From positions 62,001 to 126,000 of the forward strand of contig NZ_JBNXUN010000007.1 of assembly GCF_050563525.1 (NCBI RefSeq): a stretch of 64,000 nt of DNA, written 5' to 3'. Position numbers and translations under genes: made by a program. The notes beneath the pieces are model-generated. The model was not told the origin of the DNA. It searched no databases and was given only the letters and a program-made list of their open reading frames with translations. Below, one piece after another: positions 59,436 to 64,000 of this stretch. The DNA comes from Falsiroseomonas sp050563525 (lineage in GTDB: Bacteria; Pseudomonadota; Alphaproteobacteria; Acetobacterales; Acetobacteraceae). Numbering within the stretch: position 1 is the stretch's first letter; every line of letters begins with the position of its first letter.

Positions 59436-60896
59436 TCATGCGACGCCTTCCGCAACCTGGTGCGCGACGACGTCGCCCAGCGTGTGCCGGACGCGGTCGC
59501 GGGTGATGCGCGGCTCGCCGGCCGCGCGCGCAGACCGTTCGACGGCCTCACGCAGGCGCTTGGCGGCGGAGATGCGCAGCAGGAAAGGCTCCGACTCGAC
59601 ATGCGCGTCGAGCAGGGCGACGGCATCGTCGTCCCAAGGCTCCGCGGCGCGTGCCGGGGTGGCCTCGACACGGTCGAGGTCGGTGCCGAGCGGCAGGATG
59701 TGGAACAGCGCATCGAACAGCGCGTTGCAGTATTCCTGCACGATGTAGGTGGCACCGGCGTAGCCCATGAAGGGCGTGCCGGTGGCACGGCGGATGATGG
59801 CGCCGGGGAAGCTGGCCGGGATGTACATCGCCCGCGACTTCAGCTCCGCCGCGTACATGCGTTCGTTGTAGCTGCCAAACAGCACCAGCGGCGGCGTCTT
59901 CTTCATGGCCTCGCGGATCGCCGCGTTGTCGGTCTTCTCGCCGGCCAGGCGGCTGACGGCGAAGGCGCAGGGCACGCCCATCTCCTCGCCGAGGAAGCGT
60001 TGCAGGCCACGCGCGTAGGTATCCGTCGCGACCACCGCGAAGCTGGCACTCGCGAAGAAATCCTGCGTGACGCTGCGCCACAGGTCCCAGATCGGCTTGA
60101 TGGTGGTATGCTTCTCCCGCTCGATGAACGGCTCGGGGTCGAGACCGGTCAACTCGCCGAGCTTGCGAAGGAAGTTGGTGGTGGCGAACAGGCCCATCGG
60201 CGCGCGCAGCCAGGGGCGTTCCAGCTCCTCGCACAGCTTGCGGCCGAATTCGCGGTACATGCAGATGTTGACGTCGGCGTCAGGCAGCTTCGCGATGTCT
60301 TCCACATGGCTGCCAAGCGGGAAGACCAGGTTGACCTCGCAGCCAATGCCCTCGACCAGCCGGCGGATCTCGGCCAGGTCGGACGGCATGTTGAAGGTGC
60401 CGTAGATCGGGCCGACGATGTTGACGCGCGGCTTCTCGCCGAGCTTCGGGTTGCGCGCGCGCACCTTCTTGCCGCGGGCGCCGAATTCGGTCCACAGCCA
60501 CATGATGGCGCGGTCGGCGGCCTGCCACTGGTCTTCGTCGATGGTGCGGCAGATGAAGCGTTGCAGGTTGCTGCCTTGCGGGGTCACGCCGCCGCCGATC
60601 ATCTCCGCGATCGATCCCGTGACCACCACCGCGGGTAAGTCCGGGTCCTGCGTCGAGGCGGCACGGCGCATCGAATCCTCGGTGCCGTTCTTCGACAGCG
60701 AATCCTCGTCAAGTCCCGTGACGCAGACCGGCAGTTCATGCGGCGGCAGCGCATCGGTGTAGTGCAGCACGGCGGTGACGGGCAGGTTCTCGCAGCCCAC
60801 CGGGCCGTCAATCACCACGCGCAGCCCGCGGATCGCGGAGAAGGCGTAGATGGCGCCCCAGTAGCCGCCGGCGCGGTCGTGATCGAGGACGAGCAT
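59436..60896 (-). CDS. bchZ: chlorophyllide a reductase subunit BchZ
   Basis: 486 aa. Nitrogenase-like subunit: LDHDRAGGYWGAIYAFSAIR at the start, VIDGPVGCENLPVT with a cluster-binding cysteine and NAAIREAMKKTPPLVLFGSY further on. With BchX and BchY it reduces ring B of chlorophyllide a on the way to bacteriochlorophyll a. ATG 60896 starts 1 bp after the bchY stop. Confidence 0.95.
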   Translation of the reverse strand: MLVLDHDRAGGYWGAIYAFSAIRGLRVVIDGPVGCENLPVTAVLHYTDALPPHELPVCVTGLDEDSLSKNGTEDSMRRAASTQDPDLPAVVVTGSIAEMIGGGVTPQGSNLQRFICRTIDEDQWQAADRAIMWLWTEFGARGKKVRARNPKLGEKPRVNIVGPIYGTFNMPSDLAEIRRLVEGIGCEVNLVFPLGSHVEDIAKLPDADVNICMYREFGRKLCEELERPWLRAPMGLFATTNFLRKLGELTGLDPEPFIEREKHTTIKPIWDLWRSVTQDFFASASFAVVATDTYARGLQRFLGEEMGVPCAFAVSRLAGEKTDNAAIREAMKKTPPLVLFGSYNERMYAAELKSRAMYIPASFPGAIIRRATGTPFMGYAGATYIVQEYCNALFDALFHILPLGTDLDRVEATPARAAEPWDDDAVALLDAHVESEPFLLRISAAKRLREAVERSARAAGEPRITRDRVRHTLGDVVAHQVAEGVA

Positions 60897-60897
60897 C

Positions 60898-62388
60898 TCA
60901 GCTGCCCACCGCTTCTTCGGATTTAGCCTTGGCCGCGCGCAGCTTGCGCTGGCGGTCGCGGAAGCCGGGCGGGTCGGTGGGCTTCTGGGTAAAGCCGTAG
61001 CCGGCGCCGTCCGGCGTGCCGACACCTTCGAAGAAGCTGACCATGCGGGAGAACCGTTCCCGCCCCTTGGTCTGCGCCGCGACGATCCCTGCCATGGACC
61101 CGGCGCCGGCCGCGCCGAACAGCGGGCGGGCGGAGACCATGTTGGTGAAGTACAGCGCGGGGATGCCGAGTTCCTTGGCCTTCTGGACCAGCGGCGTGGT
61201 GCCCAGCGCCAGGTCCGGCTTCACCTCCCGCATCGCCGCCATGTCCTGTTCCAGGCTGGCGCGGTACTGCACATGCGTGCCACGCGCTTCGAGCCATTCG
61301 CGGTCGGCATCCGACCATTCGGTGCGCGGGCAGGCGGTGCCGACATAGGGCACCTCCGCGCCGGCTTCCGACAGCAGTCGCGCGACCAGAAGTTCCGAGC
61401 CTTCGTAGCCGGACACCGTGATGCGCGCGTTGATCGGCGCCGCGGCCAGCGCGGCCTTGATGGCCGGCAGGGCACGCGCCTTGGCCGCATCCACCTGGCT
61501 GTCGGCGATGCCGGCCGCACGGCCGATAGCCTCAAGCCAGGCCGCCGTGCCGTCATGGCCCACGGGGCCGGAGCCGACCACGGGCCGCCCTGCGGCGCGG
61601 AACTCGCGGATGCTGGCGGTGTAGAAGGGATGCACGGCGGCGGCGACTTCGCAGTCCAGCGCCGCATACAGGTCGCGCCATTCGCGCGCCGGCGTCTGCG
61701 GTGCGACGGTCAGGCCCATCGGCTGCAACATCGCGCCGACGCCCATCGGGTCGGCGGGGAACAACTCGCCGATCAACGCGACCGTGCGTTCGCCGTCCAC
61801 CATCTGGCGTGGCCGCGCCACGGGGCCGGCCTCGGCCTCGCCGCGGGCGTAACGCAGCATGGCGCCGGCCAGCACATCCTTGGCCTCGGCATGGGTCGGC
61901 ACACCGAAGCCCGGCACGTCGATGCCGATGATGCGCACGCCGTCGATCTGCTTCGGCAGCAAATCCAGCGGCACGCCGGACGCGGTGGGGACGCAGAGGT
62001 TGATGATGACGACGGCGTCGTAATCCTCCGGCTTCGCGGTGGCGTGCACCGCGTCGCGGATGTCCTCGAACAGCTTGCCGGTGACCAGCGTTTCGGAATT
62101 GAACGGCACATAGCCCACGGTGCGCCGGGCGCCGTAGAAATGGCTGGTGAAGGTCAGGCCATAGACGCAGCAGGCGCTGCCCGAGAGGATCGTCGCCGTG
62201 CGCCGCATCCGCAGGCCGACGCGCAGCGATCCGAAGGCCGGGCACATGGATTGCGGCTGGTCGTGCGGCCCGCGCGGGTAGTTCTTCGCGAGCTCATCCA
62301 TCACCAGCGACTTGCCGGCGGCTCGCGCGGCATTCTCGAACGTCTCGCGGCCTCCGTGGCAGGCGCCGGCGGTGGGGAGTTCGGTCAT
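60898..62388 (-). CDS. bchY: chlorophyllide a reductase subunit BchY
   Basis: 496 aa. QPQSMCPAFGSLRVGLRMRR and ATILSGSACCVYGLTFTSHF carry the conserved cysteines that bind the shared iron-sulfur cluster. Pairs with BchZ as the catalytic component. ATG 62388 lies 3 bp from the bchX stop. Confidence 0.95.
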   Translation of the reverse strand: MTELPTAGACHGGRETFENAARAAGKSLVMDELAKNYPRGPHDQPQSMCPAFGSLRVGLRMRRTATILSGSACCVYGLTFTSHFYGARRTVGYVPFNSETLVTGKLFEDIRDAVHATAKPEDYDAVVIINLCVPTASGVPLDLLPKQIDGVRIIGIDVPGFGVPTHAEAKDVLAGAMLRYARGEAEAGPVARPRQMVDGERTVALIGELFPADPMGVGAMLQPMGLTVAPQTPAREWRDLYAALDCEVAAAVHPFYTASIREFRAAGRPVVGSGPVGHDGTAAWLEAIGRAAGIADSQVDAAKARALPAIKAALAAAPINARITVSGYEGSELLVARLLSEAGAEVPYVGTACPRTEWSDADREWLEARGTHVQYRASLEQDMAAMREVKPDLALGTTPLVQKAKELGIPALYFTNMVSARPLFGAAGAGSMAGIVAAQTKGRERFSRMVSFFEGVGTPDGAGYGFTQKPTDPPGFRDRQRKLRAAKAKSEEAVGS

Positions 62389-62391
62389 CGC

Positions 62392-63411
62392 TCAGGCGCC
62401 CTCATAAACCACTTCGAGGGTGGGCTTGTTGATCACCTCGGCGCCGCACATGTCCTCCATCGTCGCGGGATCAAGCACCACGCCGCGCCCGACCGCATCG
62501 CCCTTGAACAGGTTCAGCAGGTTCTCGTGCGTCAGTGGATAGGGCCGCACCGGCGGCGCTCCCGCGACCTGCAGGGCGAGTTCCTCGAAGACGCTGGCCC
62601 ACGGGCCACCGGGGATGCCGACGATCTCGTAATTGGCGGATTTGCGGCGGATGTCGTCATCGGCCGGAATCGCCGCGAGCACCGGAATGCCCACTTCCTT
62701 GGCGAAGGCCTGCGCCTCCCCGGTCCCGTCATCCTTGTTGATGACCATGCCGGCGACGCCGACATTGCCGCCGAGCTTCTTGAAGTACTCGACCGCGGAG
62801 CAGACGTTGTTGGCGACATACAGCGATTGCAGGTCGTTGGAGCCGACCACGATCACCTTCTGGCACATGTCGCGCGCGATCGGCAGCCCGAAGCCGCCGC
62901 AGACCACGTCGCCCAGGAAGTCGAGCAGCACGTAGTCGAAATCCCACTGGTGGAAGCCGAGCTTCTCCAGCAGTTCGAAGCCGTGGATGATGCCGCGCCC
63001 GCCGCAGCCGCGGCCGACTTCCGGGCCCCCGAGCTCCATGGCGAAGACGCCGTCGCGCTTGAAGCAGACATCACCGATCTTCACCGCCTCGCCGGCCGCC
63101 TTCTTCTTCGAAGACGTCTCGATGATCGTCGGCACCGACCGGCCGCCGAACAGCAGCGACGTGGTGTCGGATTTCGGGTCGCAGCCGATCAGCAGCACGC
63201 GCTTGCCCTGCTGCGCCATCATGTAGGACAGGTTCGCCAGGGTGAAGGACTTGCCGATACCGCCCTTGCCGTAGATGGCGATGATCTGCGTTTCCTTCTT
63301 CACAGGCTCCGTGCTGATCGCATCCGGCTCCTGCGCCGCTTCCGCCCGCAGCGCATCCGCCATGCTCTGCTGTGCAGAAGGAGTAGCCGGGGCGCCGGTC
63401 TGTGCGTTCAT
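62392..63411 (-). CDS. bchX: chlorophyllide a reductase iron protein BchX
   Basis: 339 aa, NifH-like. P-loop IAIYGKGGIGKSFTLANLSY near residue 44 and cluster-ligand cysteines in VGRGCGGRG and DVVCGGFG. Feeds electrons with ATP hydrolysis to BchYZ. ATG 63411 overlaps the bchC stop (ATGA); ATG 63417 is an alternative. Confidence 0.95.
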   Translation of the reverse strand: MNAQTGAPATPSAQQSMADALRAEAAQEPDAISTEPVKKETQIIAIYGKGGIGKSFTLANLSYMMAQQGKRVLLIGCDPKSDTTSLLFGGRSVPTIIETSSKKKAAGEAVKIGDVCFKRDGVFAMELGGPEVGRGCGGRGIIHGFELLEKLGFHQWDFDYVLLDFLGDVVCGGFGLPIARDMCQKVIVVGSNDLQSLYVANNVCSAVEYFKKLGGNVGVAGMVINKDDGTGEAQAFAKEVGIPVLAAIPADDDIRRKSANYEIVGIPGGPWASVFEELALQVAGAPPVRPYPLTHENLLNLFKGDAVGRGVVLDPATMEDMCGAEVINKPTLEVVYEGA

Positions 63412-64000
63412 GAGCATGCTCTCCAATCGAGGATCATCTTGAGGCACGCGGGATCGTTGAAGGCCGTGCGGTAGGCGTCCGGTGCCGCGGCCGCATCGCT
63501 GCGGTGCGTGATCAGGCCTTCGAAGGACAGCCGCCCTGCGTCGAGCAGGTCGCGCACGGCCAGCAGATCCGGCTGCCGCCATTCTGCGGCGACGCGGAAG
63601 CGCGCCTCCCGCATGAAGGCGGGCGGGAACGCAAAGCTGAGCGGCGCACTGTAGAAGCCGGCCAGCACCACCTCGCCCCCCGGCGCCAGGCGCTGCACCA
63701 GGCTGTCGAGCAGCGCGCTGTCGCCGCTGACGTCGCAGATGCAGCGGTAGTCGCGCCGCGCATCATCCTCCGGTGCCATTACCTGGTAGCCGATGGCGCC
63801 CTCGGCACGGGCGGGATTGGTCTCCCACACCATCGGTGCGCCACCGCTGGCGACGACGATGCGCGCGACGAGGCGGCCGAGCACGCCGTGGCCAATGACG
63901 AGGTCCGGCAGGTCGGCATGTGGTGCTGCGATCGCGTGGCGTGCCGTCGCGGCCAGCGCCATCAGCACGCCTTCCTCGCCGAGCGACTCATCGATCTGCA
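63408..64000 (-). CDS. bchC: bacteriochlorophyllide a dehydrogenase BchC, 5' truncated by window edge
   Basis: The frame is open to the last base of the window; the first visible residues are QIDESLGEEGVLMALAATA, a BchC-type segment, followed by LVIGHGVLGRLVARIVV. About 196 residues of an expected ~315 are visible. Oxidises the 3-hydroxyethyl group of bacteriochlorophyllide to acetyl. Gene order bchC-X-Y-Z-pufB is the classic superoperon. Confidence 0.92.
   Translation of the reverse strand, partial: QIDESLGEEGVLMALAATARHAIAAPHADLPDLVIGHGVLGRLVARIVVASGGAPMVWETNPARAEGAIGYQVMAPEDDARRDYRCICDVSGDSALLDSLVQRLAPGGEVVLAGFYSAPLSFAFPPAFMREARFRVAAEWRQPDLLAVRDLLDAGRLSFEGLITHRSDAAAAPDAYRTAFNDPACLKMILDWRACS

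Overview
The window is a GC-rich chromosomal segment of a phototrophic alphaproteobacterium. It carries bchC-X-Y-Z directly upstream of pufB-A-L-M-C, followed by carotenoid desaturases. Together with the high GC content, the tetraheme PufC, the lack of a pufQ gene between bchZ and pufB, and the gene content, this suggests an aerobic anoxygenic phototroph of the Acetobacteraceae (Roseomonas/Craurococcus/Rhodopila-like). That placement is an inference. Genes are tightly packed and many neighbours overlap by 4 bp (ATGA, GTGA, TTGA, possibly CTGA). No tRNA, rRNA, insertion sequence, phage or CRISPR array was seen.

Layout. 1-6.2 kb: an exopolysaccharide locus with the end of a Wzc-like chain-length protein, a Wza/GumB-like export lipoprotein, a GH18-like protein, an O-antigen ligase/polymerase, a WecG/TagA glycosyltransferase and an initiating sugar-phosphate transferase. 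6.5-13.4 kb: an M20 amidohydrolase followed by a complete Dpp/Opp-type ABC importer. 13.5-18.8 kb: modABC with a divergent short ModE-like regulator, an MFS transporter and a YeiH-type permease. 18.9-21.6 kb: two acyltransferase-3 membrane proteins and a DUF3140 protein. 21.7-36.5 kb: a halogenase-like flavoprotein and an aryl-polyene (APE)-type pigment operon, with flanking acyltransferase and glycosyltransferase genes. 36.4-40.4 kb: a polysaccharide deacetylase, an orphan CoxL-type molybdenum hydroxylase subunit and two small membrane proteins. 40.6-49.7 kb: cell-envelope genes, namely a NeuD/PglD acyltransferase, an SLT-SPOR lipoprotein, a glycine-zipper lipoprotein, Wzm/Wzt, GmhB/GmhA, a five-fold repeat protein and an ATP-grasp enzyme. 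49.9-64 kb: a P450, an unknown membrane protein, crtD, crtI, a YqaA-like protein, pufCMLAB and bchZYXC, the last cut by the window end.

How the genes work together. BchX/Y/Z and BchC carry out late bacteriochlorophyll a synthesis, PufBALMC form LH1, the reaction centre and its cytochrome, and CrtI/CrtD desaturate carotenoids. The APE operon supplies the parts of a second, polyene-type pigment: starter ligase, ACP, ketosynthase/chain-length-factor pair, ketoreductase, two hotdog dehydratases, LolA and MMPL transport, acyltransferase and methyltransferases. The nearby flavoprotein carries two halogenase motifs. The most notable points are this possible halogenated aryl-polyene locus beside a photosynthesis cluster, the unrecognised five-repeat protein, the P450 and membrane protein next to the carotenoid genes, and the tandemly duplicated stop/start junction near 1.25 kb.
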